From: Eggerthellaceae bacterium | Lineage (GTDB): Bacteria > Actinomycetota > Coriobacteriia > Coriobacteriales > Eggerthellaceae | Assembly: GCA_022791455.1 (NCBI GenBank) | Contig: JAAVZC010000014.1 | Coordinates: forward strand, 124,001-188,000 | Length of the DNA: 64,000 bases | Direction of reading: 5' to 3' | Shown here: one piece after another, positions 8,271 through 15,382 of the stretch | How the letters are laid out: every line of letters starts with the position of its first letter | How positions within the stretch are numbered: position 1 is the stretch's first letter | The notes under the pieces: generated by a model | What the model saw: only the letters and a program-made list of their open reading frames with translations | What the model was told of the DNA's origin: nothing | The model's database searches: none | Position numbers and translations under genes: made by a program

Positions 8271-9200
8271 ATGGAACCCACCGTTCCCTTCCCCGCCACC
8301 CCGCAGCCGAGCAACGTGGAGGAAGCGCTGGCCAGTCAGCACCAGCATCCGGACTTCGACGCCTTCGTGGCCACCATCTGCGCGCTGCGGATGCCCGACG
8401 GCTGCCCGTGGGATCAGGAGCAGACTCACGGCTCCATTGCCCACAACATGATTGAAGAAGCCTACGAGGCGGTGGACGCCATCGAGAAGAACGACCTGGT
8501 GCACCTGCGCGAAGAGCTGGGCGACGTGCTGCTGCAGGTGGTGCTGCAAAGCCAAATTGCCGCCGACGAGGGCGCGTTCACCATCGACGACGTGTGCGCC
8601 GATGTGAACGCCAAGATGATCCGCCGCCACCCCCACGTGTTCGGGGACGAGGCCGCCAGCAGCTCCGCCGACGTGAAAGAGCTTTGGGAGGCAGTCAAGG
8701 CCCAAGAGGCGGCGAAGGCGACTGCGGCCGCAGCCGACGGCAGCGAGGCCAGCCAGGCACCGGAAGGGCTGCTGGACGGGGTGCCTTCCGGGTTCCCGGC
8801 GCTCATGCAGGCGCAGAAGATTTCGAAGAAAGCGGCGAAAGCGGGCTTCGAATGGGACACTATCGGCGACATCTGGAAGAAGGTGCATGAGGAGGCAGCC
8901 GAGCTGATGGAGGCCTACGGCGCTGCGCCTAAGACGGAATCGGGCAAGATTGTGCCGGAAGCGGACCCGGCGGCCGCCGAAGCGGTAGAGCTGGAGCTGG
9001 GCGACGTGCTGTTCTCGCTGGTGAACGTGGCGCGGCGCATGGGCGTGAACGCCGAAGGGGCGCTACGGGCCACCTGCGTGAAGTTCCGCGAGCGCTGGGC
9101 CTTCATCGAGGGCGCGGCCGCCGGCATGGGGCGCGCCGTGGACGATCTGTCCACCGAAGAGCTCAACCAGCTGTGGGACATGGCGAAGCAGCTGGGATAG
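8271..9200 (+). CDS. mazG: MazG family nucleoside triphosphate pyrophosphohydrolase
   Basis: A 309-residue house-cleaning enzyme that hydrolyses (d)NTPs to NMP and PPi. The N-terminal half has the diagnostic LRMPDGCPWDQEQTHGSIAHNMIEEAYEAVDAI, with metal-binding EEAYE at 62-66 and EELGD at 81-85. The C-terminal half repeats the fold (VHEEAAELMEAY, then ELELGDVLFSLVNVARRMG and CVKFRERWAFIE). Both halves carry Ala/Glu-rich insertions, making it longer than the E. coli enzyme (about 263). A weak AAAGAAGG site precedes the ATG. The next gene starts four bases after its stop. Confidence 0.92.
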   Translation: MEPTVPFPATPQPSNVEEALASQHQHPDFDAFVATICALRMPDGCPWDQEQTHGSIAHNMIEEAYEAVDAIEKNDLVHLREELGDVLLQVVLQSQIAADEGAFTIDDVCADVNAKMIRRHPHVFGDEAASSSADVKELWEAVKAQEAAKATAAAADGSEASQAPEGLLDGVPSGFPALMQAQKISKKAAKAGFEWDTIGDIWKKVHEEAAELMEAYGAAPKTESGKIVPEADPAAAEAVELELGDVLFSLVNVARRMGVNAEGALRATCVKFRERWAFIEGAAAGMGRAVDDLSTEELNQLWDMAKQLG

Positions 9201-9204
9201 CGCC

Positions 9205-9624
9205 GTGAAACCCTCCGTTGCCACTTGGATCGCGCGCGTCTGCTTCGGGCTGGTGTTCGCCATAAACGTGCAGTGCGCCGTTTCTTTTATTGTGAACCCT
9301 GCCGGCTTCGCAGGCGGCTTCGGCCTTTCCGGCGAAGCGGGCAACGTGGCAGTGGCGGGCATGGGGGTGGCCTTCCTCATGTGGAACGCCACCTATCCCC
9401 TGTTCATCTGGCAGCCGCGTCGCTGGCCGGTGCTGGGCGGCGTCATCATTGCGCAGCAGGTTGTCGGCCTGGTGGGCGAGTCGCTCATCTACAGCCAGCT
9501 GGGCCCCTTCGCCGCCGTCGCCGGACCCGCCATCCTGCGCTTCATAGCTTTCGACGCCACCGGCCTCGTGCTCATGGCCGCGTCGCTCCTGCTTCTAAAG
9601 CGCGCTCCCCTGTCGTCATCCTGA
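9205..9624 (+). CDS. small four-helix membrane protein, unknown function
   Basis: A 139-residue hydrophobic protein with GTG start four bases after mazG, so probably translationally coupled. Four hydrophobic stretches are visible (about 7-35, 47-70, 80-100, 108-135). I do not recognise the family. The last residues APLSSS and the TGA stop are supplied by a CATCCTGAGCG repeat, so the original C-terminus may have been altered by repeat insertion. Confidence 0.65.
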   Translation: MKPSVATWIARVCFGLVFAINVQCAVSFIVNPAGFAGGFGLSGEAGNVAVAGMGVAFLMWNATYPLFIWQPRRWPVLGGVIIAQQVVGLVGESLIYSQLGPFAAVAGPAILRFIAFDATGLVLMAASLLLLKRAPLSSS

Positions 9625-9694
9625 GCGAAGCGAAAGATCTTATCCGGCCGAGGAGATCCTTCGACTCCGGCTTTCGGCCTCCGCTCAGGATGAC
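9615..9694. repeat. inverted pair of CATCCTGAGCG repeats
   Basis: GTCATCCTGAGCGAAGCGAA runs right and CTCCGCTCAGGATGAC closes the element in inverted orientation, with AGATCTT and AGATCCTTCGACTCCGGC between. This is the same REP-like family as at 25886, 27261, 41431 and 42893. Confidence 0.8.
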
Positions 9695-9798
9695 AAAAGA
9701 TCGGGCCCTCCGCCACGCTTGGGACAAAATAAAAGTTCTTGACTTATAGTTGGCTCTAAAGAGTATCGTTGACGGCACCTACGTTGATTGGAGGCCCC

Positions 9799-10680
9799 AT
9801 GGCAAAACCTGTTGTTTATTTCACCCGCGAGATCACGCCCGAGAACGTGGTGCGCCTGTACGAGAAACTGGGCGTCAAGCTGCCGGGCAAAGTAGCCGTG
9901 AAAGTCCATTCCGGCGAAGCGGGCAACCAGAATTACCTGCGCCCCGAATTCATGCGCCCCATGATCGAAGAGGTGGACGGCACCGTGGTGGAGTGCAACA
10001 CCGCCTACGACGGCGAGCGCGACACCACCGAGAAGCACGAGAAGCTGATGGCGGCCCACGGCTGGTCGGAGTTTTTCGACGTGGACATCATGGACAGCGA
10101 AGGGCCCGACCTGGTGCTGCCCATCGAGAACGGCCGCGTGCTCACGAAGAACCACGTGGGCGGCCACATGGCCAATTACGCCTCGATGCTGGTGCTCTCC
10201 CACTTCAAGGGCCACCCCATGGGCGGCTACGGCGGAGCGCTCAAGCAGCTGTCCATCGGCTGTGCGTCCAACAAGGGCAAGGTGAACATCCACACTGGCG
10301 GCAAGTTCCTGAACCAGGGGGACTGCTGGGACAACTGCGCCCCGCAAGACGACTTCCTGGAGGCGATGGCGGAAGCGGCCGAAACGGTGGTGAACCACTT
10401 CGGCAGCAACCTGGCCTACGTGAACATTGCCTGCAACCTTTCCGTGGACTGCGACTGCTGCGCGGTGGCGGAAGACCCCTGCATGGGTGACATCGGCATC
10501 TTCGCCAGCCTTGACCCGGTGGCCATCGACCAAGCCTGCATCGATGCGGTAATGAACTCCGACGACCCCGGCCGCGACCACTTCATGGAGCGCGTGAACA
10601 GCCGCCACGGCATCAAGACCATCGAAGACGCCGCCCGCCTGGGCTACGGCTCCCGCGAATACGAGCTGGTGGAGATTTAA
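9799..10680 (+). CDS. DUF362 domain protein
   Basis: A 293-residue protein with N-terminal KPVVYFTREITPENVVRLYEKLG, then KVAVKVHSGEAGNQNYLRPEFM and THKNHVGGHMANYASMLVLSHFKGHPMGGYGGALKQLSIG-type core (the DUF362 hallmark region, residues about 115-165). Cysteines cluster in CASNKGK, GDCWDNCAP and DCDCCAVAEDPC, so metal or Fe-S binding is possible. The C-terminal SLDPVAIDQACIDAV is also typical. DUF362 proteins occur beside ferredoxins and are of unsettled function. The ATG at 9799 has GGAGG upstream; earlier in-frame starts lack one. Confidence 0.85.
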   Translation: MAKPVVYFTREITPENVVRLYEKLGVKLPGKVAVKVHSGEAGNQNYLRPEFMRPMIEEVDGTVVECNTAYDGERDTTEKHEKLMAAHGWSEFFDVDIMDSEGPDLVLPIENGRVLTKNHVGGHMANYASMLVLSHFKGHPMGGYGGALKQLSIGCASNKGKVNIHTGGKFLNQGDCWDNCAPQDDFLEAMAEAAETVVNHFGSNLAYVNIACNLSVDCDCCAVAEDPCMGDIGIFASLDPVAIDQACIDAVMNSDDPGRDHFMERVNSRHGIKTIEDAARLGYGSREYELVEI

Positions 10681-10702
10681 GCCACCCGTCCAGCTCCGGG
10701 CC

Positions 10703-10747
10703 GGGGGGAGGGGCGTCGTGCGGAACTGCGCGCGGTCCCCTCCCCCC
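10703..10747 (+). terminator. candidate terminator hairpin after DUF362 gene
   Basis: GGGGGGAGGGG is followed at 23 bases by CCCCTCCCCCC, a strong stem between the DUF362 stop and the apt gene. It lacks a clear T-run. Confidence 0.4.
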
Positions 10748-10827
10748 AACCCTCCGTTTGCTCTCTTTAGAAGTGTTAGAATAGTGTCCGTTTGTTACGG
10801 GCATTTTTTATTTCGAAGGGACTTCCC

Positions 10828-11358
10828 ATGACTCGTTTGTACGAGGAACTGATCATCGATATTCCCGATTACCCCGAGCCGGGCGTCATCTTCAAGGATG
10901 TGACCCCCGTGTTTGCGAACGCGCGGGCGTTTGCCGAGGTCATCGACGATTTGTGCGAGCATTTCATCGACTACGGCGTGACCAAGGTGCTCGGCGCCGA
11001 AGCGCGCGGCTTCATGGTAGGGTCCGCCGTGGCCTACCGCTTGGGAGCCGGGTTTGTGCCGGCGCGCAAGCCGGGCAAGCTGCCGCGCGAGGTGATCTCC
11101 CAAAGCTACGAGCTGGAATACGGCACCGATTCGCTGGAAATTCACGCCGATGCGCTGAGCGAAAACGACGTGGTGCTGATCATCGACGACCTGGTGGCCA
11201 CCGGCGGTACCTGCGTGGCCATGGCGAAGCTGGCCCGCAGCCAAGGGGCGAAGCTGGCGGGCATGGGCTTTTTCCTGGAGCTGGAGTTCCTGAACCCCCG
11301 CGATGCCATCGCCAAAGACGTGGATTGCGAAGTGTTCTCGCTGGTGCAGGTGAAGTAG
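10828..11358 (+). CDS. apt: adenine phosphoribosyltransferase
   Basis: A 176-residue purine-salvage enzyme making AMP from adenine and PRPP. The PRPP-binding motif VVLIIDDLVATGGTC is at residues 115-129. The N-terminal IIDIPDYPEPGVIFKDVTPVF, LGAEARGFMVGSAVAYRLGAGFVPARKPGKLP and SYELEYGTDSLEIH are APT-specific. GAAGGGA stands seven bases before the chosen ATG. The TrmH-type methyltransferase gene follows after eight bases, so they likely share a transcript. Confidence 0.95.
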   Translation: MTRLYEELIIDIPDYPEPGVIFKDVTPVFANARAFAEVIDDLCEHFIDYGVTKVLGAEARGFMVGSAVAYRLGAGFVPARKPGKLPREVISQSYELEYGTDSLEIHADALSENDVVLIIDDLVATGGTCVAMAKLARSQGAKLAGMGFFLELEFLNPRDAIAKDVDCEVFSLVQVK

Positions 11359-11366
11359 CCGCTTCC

Positions 11367-12224
11367 ATGATCATTCGATTAGACAACTTGGAAGACCCGC
11401 GCTTGCGGGTCTTTTCTTCCTACACCGATGCCGAACTGCGCGACGGCCGCCAGATGGTGGGGCTGGCGCGGTCGGCCGGGATGGAGCCGGAAGCACTGGC
11501 AGCGGGGCTGTTCATCGCGGAATCCCGCAACGTGATTGAGCGAGCGAAGGCGGCGGGGCTGGCCCCCTTCGCCCTGTTAGTGGAAGAGTGCTGGGAAGAG
11601 CAGGCGGCCCCGCTCGTGGCGCAGCTGCCGGTCGAAACTCCCGCCTTCGTCGCCACCCGCGCTCAGGTAAAGGCGCTCACCGGCTTCGAGCGCACCCGCG
11701 GCCCTTTGGCGGCGTTCCAGCGCCCCGCTCCCCTGCCGCTGCCGCAGCTGCTGGAAGGCGCCCGCCGCGTGGCGGTACTGGAGGGCGTCACCAACTACAC
11801 CAACATAGGCGCCATTTTCCGCAGCGCCGCCGCACTCGGGATAGATGCCGTGCTTCTGGACGCCACCTGCCACGACCCTCTCTACCGCCGCGCTGCCCGC
11901 GTCTCCATGGGCACCGTGTTCCAAGTGCCGTGGGGTCGTTTGGAAGAAGGGACACTGGCCCAAGCAGGCCTACCGCAGCTAAAGCATCTCGGCTTCACCA
12001 CCTGCGCGTTGGCCCTCACCGACAATTCCGTCTCCATCGAAGACGAGCGCCTGAAGGGCGCCGAAAAGCTGGCGCTCGTACTGGGCAACGAAGAGCACGG
12101 CCTACTTCCCGCCACCATCGCCACCTGCGATTACACGGCGAAGATCCCCATGGCCCACAACGTCGACTCCCTCAACGTAGCCGCCGCCAGCGCCGTAGCC
12201 TTCTGGGAAACAAGACCCCGTTAG
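11367..12224 (+). CDS. TrmH family (SPOUT) RNA 2'-O-methyltransferase
   Basis: A 285-residue methyltransferase using S-adenosylmethionine on rRNA or tRNA ribose. The trefoil-knot motifs are clear: TNYTNIGAIFRSAAALGIDAVLLD (motif 1, Asn and Arg), LALVLGNEEHGL (motif 2) and AKIPMAHNVDSLNVAAASAVAFWE (motif 3). The N-terminal half resembles the substrate-binding extension of TsnR/RlmB relatives. It starts eight bases after apt. Its stop overlaps by four bases with the stop of the convergent membrane protein gene. Confidence 0.9.
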   Translation: MIIRLDNLEDPRLRVFSSYTDAELRDGRQMVGLARSAGMEPEALAAGLFIAESRNVIERAKAAGLAPFALLVEECWEEQAAPLVAQLPVETPAFVATRAQVKALTGFERTRGPLAAFQRPAPLPLPQLLEGARRVAVLEGVTNYTNIGAIFRSAAALGIDAVLLDATCHDPLYRRAARVSMGTVFQVPWGRLEEGTLAQAGLPQLKHLGFTTCALALTDNSVSIEDERLKGAEKLALVLGNEEHGLLPATIATCDYTAKIPMAHNVDSLNVAAASAVAFWETRPR

Positions 12225-13417
12225 CGGTGCGCTGTGTCGGGGTGGATGGACATGGATTCGAAGCGGTTTTCCATCCAGGTGTTGTCGAAGTGCTGGGCGC
12301 AGAACCACTCCAGCGCATTGTTCGGCTCCAGGCCCGAAAGCCGGCTGTACCAGCAGTCGAGCGCCACCAGCGTCATCAGGCAGTCCGCTACCATGAGCGC
12401 CGTGCACACCGCCGTGATGGTGTAGCGCCATTGCCACGGAATGAGATTAATCACGTTCAGCAGCGTGGGCAGGGCCCAGCGCATCCACATGACGCCAAGC
12501 GCGCCCCACATGCACATGAACATGAAGTTGGTGCGGCCGTTGATGTTGAGGAAGGTGCCGGTGTAGTCCCAGGCCACCGCGCCGAAGCAATATTCCATGA
12601 AGCAGCTGACGAAGTACTCGAAGGCACCGCCGATAACGGCGCTCACCAGGAAGATCACCCAAACCGGCGCCTTGTGGAAGCGGTTGAGCGCGAGTGTCAT
12701 GAGCACCGCCCCGAAGCCGTAGATGGGCGAGAACGGCCCGAACAGCAGGCCTGCGCGGTCCTGGTAGTGGCCGAAATCCACCACCAGGGCGTGGTAGATG
12801 GTCTCGATAACCACGCCGATGATGCTGGCCACCACGAAGATCCAGAAGATGTTGAAGAAGTCCAGCTGAATGTAGCCCTGGCCAGTTTTGTCGAGGCCCA
12901 GCGTGCCCTCTTCGGCGTCGTCGCGCGTTTCCATCAGGCGCAGCTGGTGCTGCAGCCGGCGCTCGTCGGAAAGGGCGGGGTCCACTACCACGTCGGCCAC
13001 AATGATCATGATCGTGGCCACCAAAAGCGGCCACATGGCCGCATCACGCCCCTCCAGCATGAAGTCGGAGCCGAACGCCACCAGAAGCCCGATGGCCACC
13101 GATTCTGCCAAAAGCCGTGCGCGACGGCGGTTCCCGCGCACCAAGCGCACGCCCAGGAACACGAAGCCGAACACCACGTAGGCAGCAGCCGCCACCAAAA
13201 TCCAATAGAGGATGAACGACAGAATGGAGTCGTCGGCGAAAGCGCCTTCGGTCACACCCACGCCGGAGCCGATGACGACCACCACAATGTAGGGCACCAG
13301 CAAAAGGCCGCTCAAGATCAACAGAACACCGATGATCTTCATGACCAGCGGCATGCGGCGATCGCGCTGGTCTTCAGCGATCTCCATGGTTATTTCTGTG
13401 GCGAACTGTTTCTCCAT
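12221..13417 (-). CDS. CmpB-like (DUF1113) membrane protein
   Basis: A 398-residue integral membrane protein with about ten hydrophobic segments. The region FWIFVVASIIGVVIETIYH...DRAGLLFGPFSPIYGFGAVLMTL and GGAFEYFVSCFMEYCFGAVAWDYTGTFLNINGRTNFMFMCMWGALG matches the putative ABC-transporter permease family CmpB (PF06541), which lacks an experimentally established role. An N-terminal membrane region of about 130 residues precedes it. It stands alone, with no ATPase partner nearby, so transporter function is doubtful. GTG/ATG choices are limited; the first ATG is taken. Confidence 0.8.
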   Translation of the reverse strand: MEKQFATEITMEIAEDQRDRRMPLVMKIIGVLLILSGLLLVPYIVVVVIGSGVGVTEGAFADDSILSFILYWILVAAAAYVVFGFVFLGVRLVRGNRRRARLLAESVAIGLLVAFGSDFMLEGRDAAMWPLLVATIMIIVADVVVDPALSDERRLQHQLRLMETRDDAEEGTLGLDKTGQGYIQLDFFNIFWIFVVASIIGVVIETIYHALVVDFGHYQDRAGLLFGPFSPIYGFGAVLMTLALNRFHKAPVWVIFLVSAVIGGAFEYFVSCFMEYCFGAVAWDYTGTFLNINGRTNFMFMCMWGALGVMWMRWALPTLLNVINLIPWQWRYTITAVCTALMVADCLMTLVALDCWYSRLSGLEPNNALEWFCAQHFDNTWMENRFESMSIHPDTAHR

Positions 13418-13508
13418 GCAGGGGATGGTATCATGAGCCGCAGTAGCCGACCCGAAACTACAACGTTTCGCAATAATTCACCCATCGCGCCCGACCCAAG
13501 GAGGAACC

Positions 13509-13916
13509 GTGGAAAGCACTGAGACCGCGCAGCTGCCTCCGTTTCTGAAGGGGTTTTCCTACCTGCTCATGGTGTACGGCGCTTTTTTGGTGATTGCCTC
13601 CGGGGCCGTGCTGTACGGCTGCTTCGCTTTCACCGCTGAAGAAGCCGGTGCCTCTTCCATCAGCCTGTTCTCCATTGGCGCCGGCGGTCTTCTGGCCAGC
13701 GCCCTTACGCTGGCGCTCGGCATTGTCGGTCGCATGACGGCCACCAGGCCCGAGCTGTTCAGAGCCGCCCGCACCCTCTGCATGGCAGATATGCTGGCCA
13801 GCGCGGTGGCCCTTCTGTGCTGCAACGCCATCGGCGGCGAGCTGCCCACCAGCCTCATGTTGAACCTGCTGCTGGCCGTCGTCTGGTTCGTGGCCATGCG
13901 CCAAAAGGCCGCATAA
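13509..13916 (+). CDS. small membrane protein, unknown function
   Basis: A 135-residue protein with four hydrophobic segments (about 15-40, 50-72, 83-105, 112-130) separated by short polar turns. The GTG start is supported by a near-perfect AAGGAGG seven bases upstream. No recognisable domain. It is divergent from the CmpB-like gene and convergent with the molybdoenzyme operon, and is followed by a hairpin terminator. Confidence 0.7.
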   Translation: MESTETAQLPPFLKGFSYLLMVYGAFLVIASGAVLYGCFAFTAEEAGASSISLFSIGAGGLLASALTLALGIVGRMTATRPELFRAARTLCMADMLASAVALLCCNAIGGELPTSLMLNLLLAVVWFVAMRQKAA

Positions 13917-13918
13917 AA

Positions 13919-13948
13919 AGAGTCGCCCGCACAGCGCGGACGACTCTC
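13919..13948. terminator. bidirectional terminator hairpin
   Basis: AGAGTCGCCCG pairs with CGGACGACTCT three bases after the small membrane protein gene and 25 bases beyond the NrfD gene stop, so it may serve both. Confidence 0.65.
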
Positions 13949-13972
13949 TCGCTTCGCTATTTCAGCCCGTTG

Positions 13973-14839
13973 CTACAGGAACACCACCGGCAGGGCGGCG
14001 AAGATCACCAGCAGGCGCAGCAGGAAGCCACCCACCAGCACGCCGGACTCGCCGATGATGCTCACCACCAGCGAGGTGGTGGAAGTTTCCACGCGCTTGG
14101 TGATGAACACCGGGTAGCCCTCGATGAGGAAGGGCGCCACCAGGCCCAACAGCACCAGGCCGCCCCAGAACGCCGGCGCGTACTGGCCAGCAATCAGCGA
14201 CTGCACCGATGCCGCGCCCTCGGGGCTGCCGGAGCTCACGATAACCAGCATGGTGAACAGCACCACCAACTCGATCACCGACAGAATCACGTGGCTCTTC
14301 TTGATGAGCCACATCTGCTCGAAGGTCTTGCGGTCGGCCAAAAGCCCCACCAGGCTGGTGGCGGCCAGGCCGGCGGACAGGGCCGACACCACGAACAGCA
14401 CGGGCAGGATGGCGTTGTTCCACAGCGGGTAGGCCTGCACCACGCCCAGCAAAAAGCCGGTGTAGGCAGCCACGCCGAAGGCGAACACCACGCCGGTCCA
14501 CATGAGCCACGCCGGCACCGGGCGGCGCAGAATCTCCAGCACCGCCGCGGCCAGCGCTACCGGCATGTAGATGCAGATGAAGTACACGCCCAGCGTCATC
14601 ACCGAGCCGGGGTTCATCACCAGGTAGAAGAATCGCAGCGGGTTCTGCAGTCCCGCCTCGGCGTCGAGCATGAGCATCAGCAGGCCCACCGCCAGAAACA
14701 CCGGGGCGATAATACGGCCGGCAACGCGCATCTTCGTCGCGTCCGGGTACTTCTTCTCCACAAAAGCCGCGGTCAGGAACGCGCCTGCCGAGGCACCTGC
14801 CAGAAACAGGTACCATGCGATCATAGATCCCCAAACCAT
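13973..14839 (-). CDS. NrfD/PsrC-type membrane subunit
   Basis: A 288-residue quinol-interacting membrane anchor with eight to nine hydrophobic segments. WGSMIAWYLFLAGASAGAFLTAAF at the N-terminus and FFYLVMNPGSVMTLGVYFICIYM are typical of the NrfD family. It presumably passes electrons between menaquinol and the ferredoxin subunit encoded just upstream (six-base gap). It is the third gene of a catalytic-ferredoxin-anchor operon like psrABC or phsABC. Confidence 0.9.
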   Translation of the reverse strand: MVWGSMIAWYLFLAGASAGAFLTAAFVEKKYPDATKMRVAGRIIAPVFLAVGLLMLMLDAEAGLQNPLRFFYLVMNPGSVMTLGVYFICIYMPVALAAAVLEILRRPVPAWLMWTGVVFAFGVAAYTGFLLGVVQAYPLWNNAILPVLFVVSALSAGLAATSLVGLLADRKTFEQMWLIKKSHVILSVIELVVLFTMLVIVSSGSPEGAASVQSLIAGQYAPAFWGGLVLLGLVAPFLIEGYPVFITKRVETSTTSLVVSIIGESGVLVGGFLLRLLVIFAALPVVFL

Positions 14840-14845
14840 TTCTCA

Positions 14846-15382
14846 TCACCTCACGTAGTAGATCTTGGCTTTTGTCAGATTGCCCGCGATGGGCTGTGCG
14901 TTGGTGCGGGCGATCTCCTGGGAAAGCTCGCTTTCCGGGTCGTCCAAATCGCCGAACACCCGCGCGCCGGAGATGCAGGTGCCCACGCACTTCGGCGGGT
15001 TGCCCACCTCTTGGCCGTCCCAGCAGAAGCGGCACTTCTCGATGACGCCGGTCTTCTCAATCTGGATGCGCGCGCCGTAGGGACAGGCGGCCATGCAGTA
15101 CTTGCAGCCGATGCACTTGTTCTCGTCCACCAGCACCACGCCGTCCTCGGTGGTATAGGTGGCATGGGTGGGGCAGACGCTCTGGCAGGGGGCGTCTTCG
15201 CAGTGCATGCACTGCACCGGCACCACTTCGGCATACACGTTGGGGTATTTCCCCTGCTCAAGCTCGTGGTAGCTGATGAAGCTCTCCGTCGGCTCCAGAT
15301 GATTGGCCATCTGGCAGGCCATGCGACAGGCATAGCAGCCCACGCACTTCTTGGTGTTGATGAGCATTCCGTAGCTGGTCAT
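14846..15382 (-). CDS. four-cluster ferredoxin subunit (PsrB/PhsB/DmsB type)
   Basis: A 178-residue electron-transfer subunit with four cysteine groups: CVGCYACRMAC, CMHCEDAPCQSVCP, CIGCKYCMAACPYG and CRFCWDG...CVGTC, enough for four [4Fe-4S] clusters. There is no Tat signal of its own; relatives are exported together with the Tat-bearing catalytic subunit. The gene starts directly at the stop of the catalytic gene, and the NrfD gene follows, so the three form one operon. Confidence 0.92.
   Translation of the reverse strand: MTSYGMLINTKKCVGCYACRMACQMANHLEPTESFISYHELEQGKYPNVYAEVVPVQCMHCEDAPCQSVCPTHATYTTEDGVVLVDENKCIGCKYCMAACPYGARIQIEKTGVIEKCRFCWDGQEVGNPPKCVGTCISGARVFGDLDDPESELSQEIARTNAQPIAGNLTKAKIYYVR

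Noticed and set aside
9615..9694. Insertion sequence or transposon end
   Set aside because: No transposase, and the same unit appears as single arms elsewhere; a REP-like repeat explains it better.
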